From Candidatus Poribacteria bacterium (GTDB lineage Bacteria; Poribacteria; WGA-4E; WGA-3G), in contig OY282386.1 of NCBI GenBank assembly GCA_958295945.1, positions 5,078,204-5,142,203 on the forward strand: a stretch of 64,000 nucleotides of DNA, in the 5' to 3' direction. A program made the position numbers and the translations under genes. Below are positions 36,561 through 45,292 of the stretch, piece by piece; within the stretch, counting starts at the first letter, position 1, and the number at the start of each line of letters is the position of its first letter. The notes below the pieces were generated by a model, which had not been told where the DNA came from, searched no databases, and was given only the letters and a program-made list of their open reading frames with translations.

Positions 36561-37102
36561 TAAATATCTCCTTAAATTGATGCCTATGCTGTGTATGTAT
36601 GAGGTACAATGAATTGCGCGTGTCATTTGACAATGCACTCTCTGTGAATTTCTGCTAAATTCATTGAATTTTCCGTTATCAAAAGTGTACAGAAATTGTA
36701 TATAATTTCGTACATCTGTACAGTTTTTTTAAGTGCTTTGAGAGCAGTCTGTATCAAGGTTAATATGGGATTTATAAAAAAACAAAAATTTTTTAATTTG
36801 TACATTTTCACTATTCGTCTTTTGTCGCGTGAAATCGGTTGGCCGAGAATGACACTTGTCCAGCATTTTACGTATGCAGAATAGAATGTATTTAATGTCA
36901 AAAGTTGCACACTGCATACGGACTCGGTGTTTCTTTGAAATGTGTTTCTATGTAACGGAAAGATTGCTTGTAGCATAATCTTTTTTCTTTGCATGAGATG
37001 TTTTGTTTTCATAATTCACTGTCTTGACGTTAAGGTTTATGTGACATGTATTATAACCCGTAAAATAACGTAAGTCAAGTATATTTTTACATTTTTGGCA
37101 TA
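36561..37102. other. AT-rich spacer between the two long repeats
   Basis: 542 bases without a supportable gene. A hairpin 'gtacagaaatt..aatttcgtac' is near 36688-36714. The minus-strand opening at 36623-37012 reads as low-complexity and lacks a ribosome-binding site, and is not called. Confidence 0.5.
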
Positions 37103-37470
37103 TTTTGTATTTTTTTTCACTATTTTTTGTATTTTAACTATAGTTTGGACAGTTTTTTATAGACTTGAATAAATAGTCTGGACAAGGAGAATCACAGTCA
37201 TCATTCCTATTTCTTCAATGGGACACCTGTCGCCCCGCTGGGGCTATAGATCGTTTGTTCACGATGTGCTGGACACCTGTCGCCCCGCTGGGGCTTTCGT
37301 CTGTGTTGATATTACGTGCTGGACACCTGTCGCCTCTCCGAGGCTTTCATAAAGCACATATCAGCACCAGCGGTGCAAAAGGTGTATAGAAAATGCCCGC
37401 CACAAGAAAACAAGCACCAGCGGTGCGAAAGGTGTGTATGATAAAATAGACTTCCAAAATCCTTCACAGG
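37103..37470. repeat. ~370 bp direct repeat, copy 2
   Basis: Same elements as copy 1 (36189-36560). It has fewer hairpin units and an extra 'agcaccagcggtgc' unit. Together the copies bracket the 542 bp AT-rich spacer. Confidence 0.75.
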
Positions 37471-37667
37471 TCAATTTAAGGATTTATTTGCATGGCGATA
37501 ACGTTCTTTAGTCCCGTATGAAGATTAAGAAATAAATCAGGTAATTTCCTTGAGAAGTTCGGAGCGGTTAGGAAACCGCACCTACCGGGTTTGAGAAAAT
37601 GAGAATTACCCGTTTAATAATTTAATCTTCATTAGGCGTTCCCCCAAATCAACGCCAAATGCGCCAA

Positions 37668-37796
37668 ATCAACGGTATGAATGCCATTAGACGAATACGC
37701 GTGTGGTATTCGCCATGATTCCCCGTGTGGCATTTGTCGGGTATGAATGCGCTTAGACGAATACGCGTTTGGTATTTGCCATGATTCCTCGGATCT
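37668..37796. repeat. Two-unit tandem repeat (~63 bp unit)
   Basis: The unit 'ggtatgaatgccattagacg..gattcc' is repeated with changes as 'gggtatgaatgcgcttagacg..gattcc'. Its first bases match, inverted, a segment at 5746-5765 within another repeat. Confidence 0.6.
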
Positions 37797-37893
37797 CCGT
37801 GTCCCGAAGTTGTTACGGAGGAGAGATGGCGGGGCACGGAGACCCCGCACTACAATGGTTACTGCGGTATTTTGCCAAAAACATTACACACCC
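37788..37893. mobile_element. GTGTGTAAAG-family MITE remnant (left end lost)
   Basis: The interior hairpin ('ggcggggcacggagaccccgc') and right end 'tgccaaaaacattacacacc' are present. It ends 46 bp before the lipoprotein gene. Confidence 0.6.
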
Positions 37894-37938
37894 TTTGTCA
37901 AGTTAGTCTTGACAATAATCAGATTCTGTGGTAAAAAT

Positions 37939-38958
37939 ATGAGTATGAAAAACACATCAATTAAAACAATATACAGTTTATTTACAATAGTTCTATTACT
38001 TGCATGTCAAGGTTGTGCAATGAATTTTACCCCTGGCGATTCTGCCCTTGACATATTGGAAAAATCTGGGGAACTTACCGAAAATGAAGTATGGGAAGGT
38101 CGTGTATATGTAACAGGGACGGTCATCGTGCCAGAAGGTTTAACATTAACGATACGTTCAGGCACCATCGTGGGTTTTGAACCAATAGATGAACGTGTTG
38201 CAATCATTGTGCTTGGTGAACTCTATGCCGAAGGCGCGCCAGACAGAATGATAGTGTTTGGTTCTTTGGGCAAACCGCAAGAAATCAAGACACCTAAACC
38301 AGGTTTGGAAAACACTAGGTCAGTTCAACCAGTGCAACCTGCAAAAAATGCTGCTCCACCGAAAGCAGGAGATTGGCAAGGAATTAGGATTGAAACACAG
38401 AGTCCCAACAGCAGATTCACCTATTGTCGTATACAACATGCAGCCAACGGAATTGCCTGTTTCACGGATTCAGTTCAAATTGAAAGGTGTCTGTTTAGTG
38501 AGAACAACATCGGTGTGCTGTGTGAAAATACTAATCCAGCTATATCTGCAAACGAGTTCAACAGGAATGGGAGTGGTGCCCAATTTAGAGGGGCAGCAGC
38601 TCCTGAAGTAGAATACAACGAGTTCACTGCTAATAGATATGGTATTGTGTGTGAAGACGATTCCCGTCCACGTATCCAACATAACAACATCCGATCAAAC
38701 TATGAATACGCTATCATTTGCTATTCGACCTCATCACCCGAAATCGTATCTAACAATATCACTTTGAACAACGGTTGGGCAGTTTACGATGGTGGGAGAT
38801 TAAGAGATAATTATATCAATGGAAATAAGCAGGTGGGACCGAATGTCACTGAGTTGAGTATTGCTACGCAGAGTGACCAGTTTTATGGCGTTGATGAAGT
38901 ATTTGATCCGAGAGATACACCCGTTTCAGAAGCAGGTGTGCCAAGTGATAGGTATTAA
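37939..38958 (+). CDS. Lipoprotein with right-handed beta-helix repeats
   Basis: 339 residues from the ATG at 37939. The N-terminus has a lipoprotein signal with Cys in 'LLLACQGCAM' (lipobox candidates C and C+3). From residue ~110 to ~290 the sequence is a series of PbH1-type turns with Asn ladders ('NGIACF', 'NNIGVLCEN', 'NRYGIVCED', 'NYEYAIICYS'), the pattern of parallel beta-helices in pectate lyase-like or NosD-like proteins. It may bind or cleave polysaccharide, but no catalytic residues were identified. A longer in-frame opening runs through the MITE remnant and is rejected. The stop is 4 bp before the UbiA gene start. Confidence 0.82.
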   Translation: MSMKNTSIKTIYSLFTIVLLLACQGCAMNFTPGDSALDILEKSGELTENEVWEGRVYVTGTVIVPEGLTLTIRSGTIVGFEPIDERVAIIVLGELYAEGAPDRMIVFGSLGKPQEIKTPKPGLENTRSVQPVQPAKNAAPPKAGDWQGIRIETQSPNSRFTYCRIQHAANGIACFTDSVQIERCLFSENNIGVLCENTNPAISANEFNRNGSGAQFRGAAAPEVEYNEFTANRYGIVCEDDSRPRIQHNNIRSNYEYAIICYSTSSPEIVSNNITLNNGWAVYDGGRLRDNYINGNKQVGPNVTELSIATQSDQFYGVDEVFDPRDTPVSEAGVPSDRY

Positions 38959-38962
38959 TCAC

Positions 38963-39889
38963 ATGAGTCGAGTCAAAGCCTATCTTGAACTCATCCGTTA
39001 TCCACTATTCGGCATTCCTATAGTTGCTACACTTCCCGGTGCGCTCATTGCAAGTGAAGGACAATGGACATGGCGTGTTGCTGCTGCATTAGTGATTGCG
39101 TCATTCGGTTACTTCGCTGGAATGATAAAGAACGATTATTTCCACCGTGAAACAGACGCAGTAACCAATCCAGACCGTCCGCTACCTTCACACCGTCTAA
39201 CGCCGAAACAAGCACTCGTGCCTGCAAGTATTATCTATTCGTTATGTGTCATTTTTGGATTTATGCTTGAGGTAAAAGCAGGACTCTTAGTGATGGGATT
39301 GGTCGCGATCTCACACCTCTATAATGCTTTTTTCAAAGCAAGAGGCATCTTAGGAAGTATCACATTACCTTTAGGTATTGGTTTGTTGAACGTCTTTGGT
39401 GCGTTAGTTGTGATTGGAAGTGTGCCGCGTTTAGTGTGGTATGCCTTTGCTGCAACAACACTTTACGATATTGGCACACATATTACAACCACGTTTAAGG
39501 ATATAACGCGCGACAAAGAGCATGGTATCACAACGACACCCGTGCAACTCGGTATACGTCCCGCGCTGTTGTTTTCTGCTGCCGCTACAATATTAGCTTT
39601 TGTTGTGGCACTTCTACCGTATTGGTTAGAGGATTCACTTGCATATAAGAGTTATGCTGTATGGGTCGTTTTAGGGTTGCTTGCTGCTGTCATAACACGG
39701 ATCCCACTCTATATGCAACCGACAGAGAAAAACGGGTACTTTGCATTGAAGGGTTCAATGATAGGTTCAATACTATTTTTTCCGTGTTTAATGGGAGCAC
39801 AAGTGCCAATTCTGGTTTCTGTGGTCATAATTCTACCTTTGCTACTTGTAACAGTGCTCCTGTTAAGAACTTCCCGCCAAGAAGTATAA
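38963..39889 (+). CDS. UbiA-family prenyltransferase
   Basis: 308 residues from the ATG at 38963 with about nine membrane helices. The first Asp-rich motif is 'NDYFHRETDAVTNPDRPLPS' (N-D-x2-x..D) and the second is 'KDITRDKEHGITTTP', the two metal-prenyl-diphosphate sites of the family. It attaches an isoprenoid to an aromatic or other acceptor (quinone, heme O, phospholipid or similar). The acceptor is not clear. It starts 4 bp after the lipoprotein gene and 28 bp before the sulfatase-fold gene. Confidence 0.88.
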   Translation: MSRVKAYLELIRYPLFGIPIVATLPGALIASEGQWTWRVAAALVIASFGYFAGMIKNDYFHRETDAVTNPDRPLPSHRLTPKQALVPASIIYSLCVIFGFMLEVKAGLLVMGLVAISHLYNAFFKARGILGSITLPLGIGLLNVFGALVVIGSVPRLVWYAFAATTLYDIGTHITTTFKDITRDKEHGITTTPVQLGIRPALLFSAAATILAFVVALLPYWLEDSLAYKSYAVWVVLGLLAAVITRIPLYMQPTEKNGYFALKGSMIGSILFFPCLMGAQVPILVSVVIILPLLLVTVLLLRTSRQEV

Positions 39890-39916
39890 AATAGACTATC
39901 AAATGAAAGGAGATAT

Positions 39917-41365
39917 ATGAAAAACATCGTTTTACTAATTACCGATACATTTCGTTATGACAATCTCGGTGAACGTGCGGAAAAGCCTATCCGCACACCG
40001 ATGCTTGATAACTTTGAAGCAGAACGTGCAACTGCTATTGACAAGTTCTATATGAGCAGCTTCCCCACGATCCCGCATCGCACGGATGTTGCGACTGGCA
40101 CACTCGGATGGCCTCACTATGGGTGGCAGGCGATCGATCTGAGTGGACCAAACCACATTGCTCAACTTCTTGCAGGACAGGGATATGCAACGCAACTGAT
40201 TTGCGATTGTCCACATCTATTTAATGCCCGTTTTCAGCATGGATTTCAGGCAGCTTTCCAACACCGTGGACAAGAAGGAGATAAACCGCTGCTACATCTC
40301 AATGATGTAATACAAACCATCATGCCAGATGACAAAACGCGACCGCAACCTGCCTTCCGTGGCAACACATTGCCAAATACTCACAGATGGACAAACCGAT
40401 ACTACCAATATGAAGCAGAGACTTTTTCTGGGAGAACATCACAATCAGCAATACGATTCTTAGAAGAAAACTATCGTTCCGGTCCCTTTTTCCTATGGGT
40501 AGATTTCTTCGATCCGCACGAACCATGGGATCCACCCGAGTATATCGTAAAACGATATGATGCAGATTATACCGGTCCGCCAATGTTACACCCGAATTAT
40601 GGACGTTCATCAATTTACACCGATGCGGAGCTGCATAATCTTTGGGCACACTATGCTGGTGAATCAGAACTGATTGATAGACATATCGGACAGATTATTC
40701 AAAAAGTTGATGACCTTGAACTATGGGATGATACCCTCGTTGTTGTAATGTCTGATCACGGTATGTCTATTGGTGAACATGAACGCACAGGGAAATCTAA
40801 CATTGATTCAGAAGACCCACGGTATTGGCCGACATATCCTGAGATTAACCATGAAATGTTTATGATTGCAGGTGGAGATGTGCCACAAGGTCAAAAACTT
40901 GATATGATTGCACAACCGATGGATATTTTACCTTCTTTGTGTGATCTTGCTGGTGTTACACTTGAGCCACGAAAACCATTTGATGGACGTTCTTTTGCTG
41001 AGGCACTTCTCACTGGGGATTCGCAGCATAGAGAGTATGCGGTAACAGGCACTCACATCGGTTCACGAAACGGCAATATGCCCCGTCGCGCGACTACACC
41101 ATTTCTTGTGACTGAACGTTGGGGATACGCACCAGTTGGCGAACTCGGTTTGCCTGAACTGTTTGATTTGACAGTTGACCCTATCGCAACGAACAATCTT
41201 GCGGAGGACAATGTTGCACTTGTTGCGGAACTGCATCAACTCTTTATGGCACATTTATTGGAACATAATGCACCGGAAAACTTCCTTGCCCTTTGGCAAG
41301 AACCCCCTACCGGAGATGGACGCGGAAAATGGGCGATTGACTATCCTGATGAAGAAAAGGAATAA
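39917..41365 (+). CDS. Sulfatase-fold (alkaline phosphatase superfamily) protein
   Basis: 482 residues with a strong site (aaaggagatat ATG). Metal ligands are in 'LITDTFRYDN' near the N-terminus and in 'MSDHGMSIGEHERTGK'. The usual C/S-x-P-S-R nucleophile region reads S48-F-P-T51 with R55 ('SSFPTIPHRTDV'), so there is no Cys to become formylglycine. It may use Ser or Thr, as do phosphatase or phosphotransferase members of the clan, or act as a type of unusual sulfatase. No maturase lies nearby. No signal peptide is evident, which is odd for an exported hydrolase. Confidence 0.85.
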   Translation: MKNIVLLITDTFRYDNLGERAEKPIRTPMLDNFEAERATAIDKFYMSSFPTIPHRTDVATGTLGWPHYGWQAIDLSGPNHIAQLLAGQGYATQLICDCPHLFNARFQHGFQAAFQHRGQEGDKPLLHLNDVIQTIMPDDKTRPQPAFRGNTLPNTHRWTNRYYQYEAETFSGRTSQSAIRFLEENYRSGPFFLWVDFFDPHEPWDPPEYIVKRYDADYTGPPMLHPNYGRSSIYTDAELHNLWAHYAGESELIDRHIGQIIQKVDDLELWDDTLVVVMSDHGMSIGEHERTGKSNIDSEDPRYWPTYPEINHEMFMIAGGDVPQGQKLDMIAQPMDILPSLCDLAGVTLEPRKPFDGRSFAEALLTGDSQHREYAVTGTHIGSRNGNMPRRATTPFLVTERWGYAPVGELGLPELFDLTVDPIATNNLAEDNVALVAELHQLFMAHLLEHNAPENFLALWQEPPTGDGRGKWAIDYPDEEKE

Positions 41366-41382
41366 TATAACCTGGGTTGCCA

Positions 41383-41419
41383 CCTATGTAGTATAATCTG
41401 TTAGATTGTGCTACATAGG
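41383..41419 (+). terminator. Hairpin after the sulfatase-fold gene
   Basis: CCTATGTAG..AATCT pairs with AGATT..CTACATAGG around a GTT loop (15 of 17 pairs). No run of T follows, so it may be a weak terminator or the end of a small repeat spanning 41369-41499. Confidence 0.4.
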
Positions 41420-41595
41420 GCGAAATCTGACAAAAAATGCATAATTCTCTACAATTCACTTTGGCTGAAGACCCAGAACCTTAGGTAGCAACTTGGGTCA
41501 TACTGATGCAGTTACAGTCAAAATTAACTAAAGTTTAGTAACATCATAATAAAATAAACATTCAACATAAATCCGATTTCAGTTGTCTATCTTAT

Positions 41596-41698
41596 TATAG
41601 TAGATTTTGAAAGGACTTGAACACTCTGCATCGGCGAGGTTAGGAAACCTCGCCTACCGTGGGACGAAAGTTTCAACTTATATTTATAATTCACTATA
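41596..41698. mobile_element. MITE-like element, TATAGT family (103 bp)
   Basis: Complete ends and centre as in the other copies. It lies directly before the truncated reading frame at 41730. Its bases can be read as codons in that frame back to 41607, but no ribosome-binding site supports a start there. Confidence 0.75.
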
Positions 41699-41729
41699 CC
41701 GTAAACTTCCCAAATTTCATTATATTCAG

Positions 41730-42083
41730 ATGATGGCAAAATTTTATGAAGGCAGATGCTATTTTGAGGCTGCAAAACCAATTGATTATATAGATGGGGA
41801 TCCACCTGCAAAGTTAAATACAGACCTTCTCAAAAAATCTATTGCTGCCTTTCAAGAAGTGAGTAAAAGGTATTCTGATGCAAACTTTTTACCATGTGTA
41901 AATAATGGGTTATATCAGGACTTTCCTGAACGTATTACGCAGGTAGAGGCTGCACTGATGGACGAAGCACAATCACAGGAGATGCTTGGAAACTATGATG
42001 CAGCTCGGAATTGTTACATGAGAATTCCTGAGAATAGTGAATTCTATGAACAGGCACAACTTCAATTAGAAAACTTACAGTAA
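41730..42083 (+). CDS. Short TPR-like protein or truncated fragment
   Basis: 117 residues if started at the ATG at 41730. The content ('MMAKFYEGRCYFEAAKPIDY..AAFQEVSKRYSDA..AQSQEMLGNYDAARNCYMRI') shows one or two TPR-like helices typical of the C-terminal end of a longer scaffold. The 5' side is occupied by a MITE, so the gene has probably lost its beginning. It may be a non-functional remnant. Confidence 0.5.
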   Translation: MMAKFYEGRCYFEAAKPIDYIDGDPPAKLNTDLLKKSIAAFQEVSKRYSDANFLPCVNNGLYQDFPERITQVEAALMDEAQSQEMLGNYDAARNCYMRIPENSEFYEQAQLQLENLQ

Positions 42084-42205
42084 GAGATAAGGTCTCAGAT
42101 GATAAAACTAATTTTCTTGAACAAAAATCTATAAAATGGTGATTTTGAGTTGAATAAAACCCATTCTTTTATAATCCTTGATACTTGAAAGAGATACGGA
42201 AACAC

Positions 42206-43516
42206 ATGGAAAATTCCAGTTCATTGAACGAAGAACTCAGTGAATTTGTCGGACAGACGGGTATACTATCTGATACTAAGAATTCATACTATTCTTATGA
42301 CGATTGTGTTCCGAAGGCAGTTGTTATCCCAGAATCTGTTCAAGAAGTGCAAGATGTACTTCGCTATGCATCAGAACACGGTTATACGGTAATACCTGCT
42401 GGGGCAGGTACAAAACTTGGTATCGGCAACTTATCAGAAAAATGTGGTATTGTTCTCACATTGACCCGTCTTAACAGCATCGTAGAATATGAACCTGCTG
42501 ATTTGACTGTGACTGTTGAAGCAGGTATCCGTTTAGCAGACCTACAAACTGAATTGGCAAAAAATAGGCAGTTTCTCGCAATGAACCCGCCGTATGCAGA
42601 TCGCTGCACTATCGGCGGGATCGTTGCAACGAATGCCAGTGGTCCGCTCCGACTTCGCTATGGCACTGCACGAAACCAAGTATTAGGTTTGCGTGTTGTA
42701 CATGCAAGCGGAACTGTGGTGAAAAGTGGTGGAAAAGTCGTAAAAAATGTCGCAGGATATGATCTAAACAAACTTTATATTGGTTCGTATGGAACACTTG
42801 GAATAATTACGGAGGTCACCTTAAAGTTGGCACCGTTACCAATACATCAGGCAATCATAGCATCTCAATTTCAGAATGTTCAGGATGCAGTCAAAACGGG
42901 ATTGAGTGTTGTAAGTTCCCAAACACTGCCAACATTCGTAAATCTATCAGTCAATCATCCACTTGAATTGTTCTCGGAACAAAAACCAACGCTAATAATA
43001 GGATTTGCCGGTGAACCTGAGACTGTCACTTGGCAGCTAAATACAGTTCAAACACAATTGGAACAAAATAGTGCTGACGGTGTGCAAATTGTTGAAGATG
43101 AATCGTATCATTCTATGTGTAGTGAAATTCAGGAATTTCCAAATGTTGTCAGCGAATTAGATCATGTTGTCGTTAAAGTTAATCTCAAACGGACAGATAT
43201 CGCAAATTATCTGGTAGAGAATCTTAATGGTTCAGAAGAAGTGATGGTATTATTGGGTAATGGTGTGATCTATTTCAATATAGCGATAACCTCTGGTAGT
43301 GATCTTCAACAGATAGTACATACACTATCACAAATGCGTCAACGTGCAATAGATGTGGGAGGAAATCTTATTATTGAATCTGCACCGCCTGAAGTAAAAC
43401 GACAGATTGATGTTTGGGGGTCGATTGGGGCCACGCAAAACTTAATGAAACAAATCAAAGCAAAATTTGATGAAGCTGCATTGCTCAATCCCGGTCGTTT
43501 CGTTTCAAGCATATAA
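42206..43516 (+). CDS. FAD-binding oxidase, GlcE-like
   Basis: 436 residues from the ATG at 42206 (a TTG at 42185 is in frame). The PCMH FAD domain carries 'VIPAGAGTKLGIGN' and 'TVTVEAGIRLADLQ', then 'PYADRCTIGGIVATNASGPLRLRYGTAR'. The C-terminal domain ends 'EAALLNPGRFVSSI'. Length and layout match the GlcE subunit of glycolate oxidase more than GlcD, but no GlcD/GlcF genes are adjacent; the fusion at 8641 could be a partner. The substrate is a 2-hydroxy acid by inference. Confidence 0.85.
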   Translation: MENSSSLNEELSEFVGQTGILSDTKNSYYSYDDCVPKAVVIPESVQEVQDVLRYASEHGYTVIPAGAGTKLGIGNLSEKCGIVLTLTRLNSIVEYEPADLTVTVEAGIRLADLQTELAKNRQFLAMNPPYADRCTIGGIVATNASGPLRLRYGTARNQVLGLRVVHASGTVVKSGGKVVKNVAGYDLNKLYIGSYGTLGIITEVTLKLAPLPIHQAIIASQFQNVQDAVKTGLSVVSSQTLPTFVNLSVNHPLELFSEQKPTLIIGFAGEPETVTWQLNTVQTQLEQNSADGVQIVEDESYHSMCSEIQEFPNVVSELDHVVVKVNLKRTDIANYLVENLNGSEEVMVLLGNGVIYFNIAITSGSDLQQIVHTLSQMRQRAIDVGGNLIIESAPPEVKRQIDVWGSIGATQNLMKQIKAKFDEAALLNPGRFVSSI

Positions 43517-43612
43517 TCTGTTTGCCACATATCTCTCTTTCCCGAGCAACATTTTTACTTATTTGGCAGTTCTTGAAAAACATATATCATTCTATATTAT
43601 AGGGGTGACAAC

Positions 43613-45226
43613 ATGGATAAAACAAAACGGAGGATCTTGTGGATTGATGATGTTGATGAATTACTTCATACAGTTCCAAATTTGAAATCTGAGTTGAAGC
43701 CCTATATTCGCTTCATGGAGTTTCAAGGATACGATGTATCCTATGCTGATAGCGATATTGATGGGATTGATTTACTCAAGGATAAGACATTTCACGCGGT
43801 TATACTTAATTGTGAAGGGCAAAACAGTGAATTCTTACCGATAGTTCGGGCAGCAGATGCACATATACCTATTATTCTTCTGACAGAGACTGGTGGACAG
43901 GAGATAATGGCGCAAGCAAGTATGCATGGCATTGACGATGTGTTGATTATGCCTACAAGTCCAATGCAACTTGTTTCATCACTTAGACTTTTGCTTGAGA
44001 AGGAGAGAATGCGGGAGGCATATACCCCTCAAATTTATGTAAAGAACTACAATAGGCAACACACATTAGACAGCCACCAGACGTATACGCCATCTGATCC
44101 AAATCTGAATGACGACTGGCAAGGGTGGATAGATACATATATCCAATTTGTAGAATGGGATATTTTGTTTGATGGTCTTTCAAACGTGGATGAACTAAAA
44201 ACAATTCATGCACGTGAGAGACGGGAAGCCAACGCAAACTTTACAGAATATGTCCAAAAAAATTATAATTTATGGCTTGAGAGTGAAAACTCTCCTACTT
44301 TGTCTGTAGATGTCTTTTACAAATATGTTATTCCTGAGATCCAAATTGGTAAGTCTGTGCTTTTTGTCGTGATGGACTGTATGCGGTTAGACCATTGGTT
44401 GAAAATTGAGCCAATTCTCTATCCTGATTTCTACATGAAAAAGCATTATTACTATTCAATTTTACCCACAACAACACACTATTGCAGAAATGCCATATTT
44501 AGTGGACTATTCCCAAGAGATTTGTCTGATAGATATCCGGAATTATACGCTGAACCCGGTAATGAACACACAAGTATCAACCGTTTTGAAAAAGAGTTGA
44601 TGCTTTTACAACTGGATCGACATGGTATAGTGTTGAAACCATCACCACACTATTTCAAAATATTTGATACCCGCGGGGAAACACAATACTTGCAATGGTT
44701 ACACGAGACAAATCGGATTAGTTTGGCCGCAATGGTTGTGGGTTTTCTGGACAAGTTTACACACTTACGAAGTGAGGTAGAACTATTTCAACAACTTGTC
44801 CCAAATGAAGAGTCGTTTCGATCTTTTGTACAGACTTGGTTTCAAAATTCACCTATACATAATATTTTTAGACTTGCAGCTGAACGCGGTATGACAATAA
44901 TAATAACATCAGACCACGGTTCTATCTTATGTCAGAACCCCGCAAAAATATCAAGTCGTCATGAACTTACAAGCGGTCTACGACTTAAAGAGGGGAAGGA
45001 TATCATTTACAGTCCTGATTCGGGTTTTCTAATTGATGAACCAGAAAAATACAGATTACCTGACAACGGCTCGGAAAAGAACTACATCCTTGCGTTAGAA
45101 GATAATTATTTAGTCTACGAAAACCAGTTTAATACATATAAAGAGATATTTCAAGGGAGTTTCCAGCACGGTGGCATATCTCTTGAAGAGATTATCCTGC
45201 CTGTTGTTGTCCTTGAACCAAGATAA
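43613..45226 (+). CDS. PorX-like protein: degenerate receiver plus PglZ domain
   Basis: 537 residues. Residues ~7-125 are a response-regulator receiver with 'ILWIDDVDELL', but the phosphoacceptor Asp is N66 ('AVILNCEG') and the conserved Lys is M113 ('LIMPTSPMQL'). Residues ~230-535 are the PglZ alkaline-phosphatase-like domain with 'VVMDCMRLDHW', the nucleophile Thr group T286-T288 ('LPTTTHYCRNAIFSG'), 'TSDHGS' and 'FQHGGISLEEIILP'. The whole layout matches PorX, the type 9 secretion regulator of Bacteroidota. The receiver cannot be phosphorylated normally. Target of the phosphatase domain is open; no PorY or T9SS gene is in the window. The site gggtga precedes the start. Confidence 0.9.
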   Translation: MDKTKRRILWIDDVDELLHTVPNLKSELKPYIRFMEFQGYDVSYADSDIDGIDLLKDKTFHAVILNCEGQNSEFLPIVRAADAHIPIILLTETGGQEIMAQASMHGIDDVLIMPTSPMQLVSSLRLLLEKERMREAYTPQIYVKNYNRQHTLDSHQTYTPSDPNLNDDWQGWIDTYIQFVEWDILFDGLSNVDELKTIHARERREANANFTEYVQKNYNLWLESENSPTLSVDVFYKYVIPEIQIGKSVLFVVMDCMRLDHWLKIEPILYPDFYMKKHYYYSILPTTTHYCRNAIFSGLFPRDLSDRYPELYAEPGNEHTSINRFEKELMLLQLDRHGIVLKPSPHYFKIFDTRGETQYLQWLHETNRISLAAMVVGFLDKFTHLRSEVELFQQLVPNEESFRSFVQTWFQNSPIHNIFRLAAERGMTIIITSDHGSILCQNPAKISSRHELTSGLRLKEGKDIIYSPDSGFLIDEPEKYRLPDNGSEKNYILALEDNYLVYENQFNTYKEIFQGSFQHGGISLEEIILPVVVLEPR

Positions 45227-45292
45227 TACATAGTGAAATACAATACACTAAATGCATTCAGAAAAGATTTCTCTATTTAGGAGAATTAATAT

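Noticed and set aside
36623-37012. Minus-strand opening of 129 codons
   Set aside because: Low-complexity composition, lies in an AT-rich gap, no ribosome-binding site, no recognised domain.
43573-43600. TTGAAA-16-TATTAT as a promoter of the PorX-like gene
   Set aside because: It would put the transcript start within a few bases of the start codon, cutting through the ribosome-binding site.
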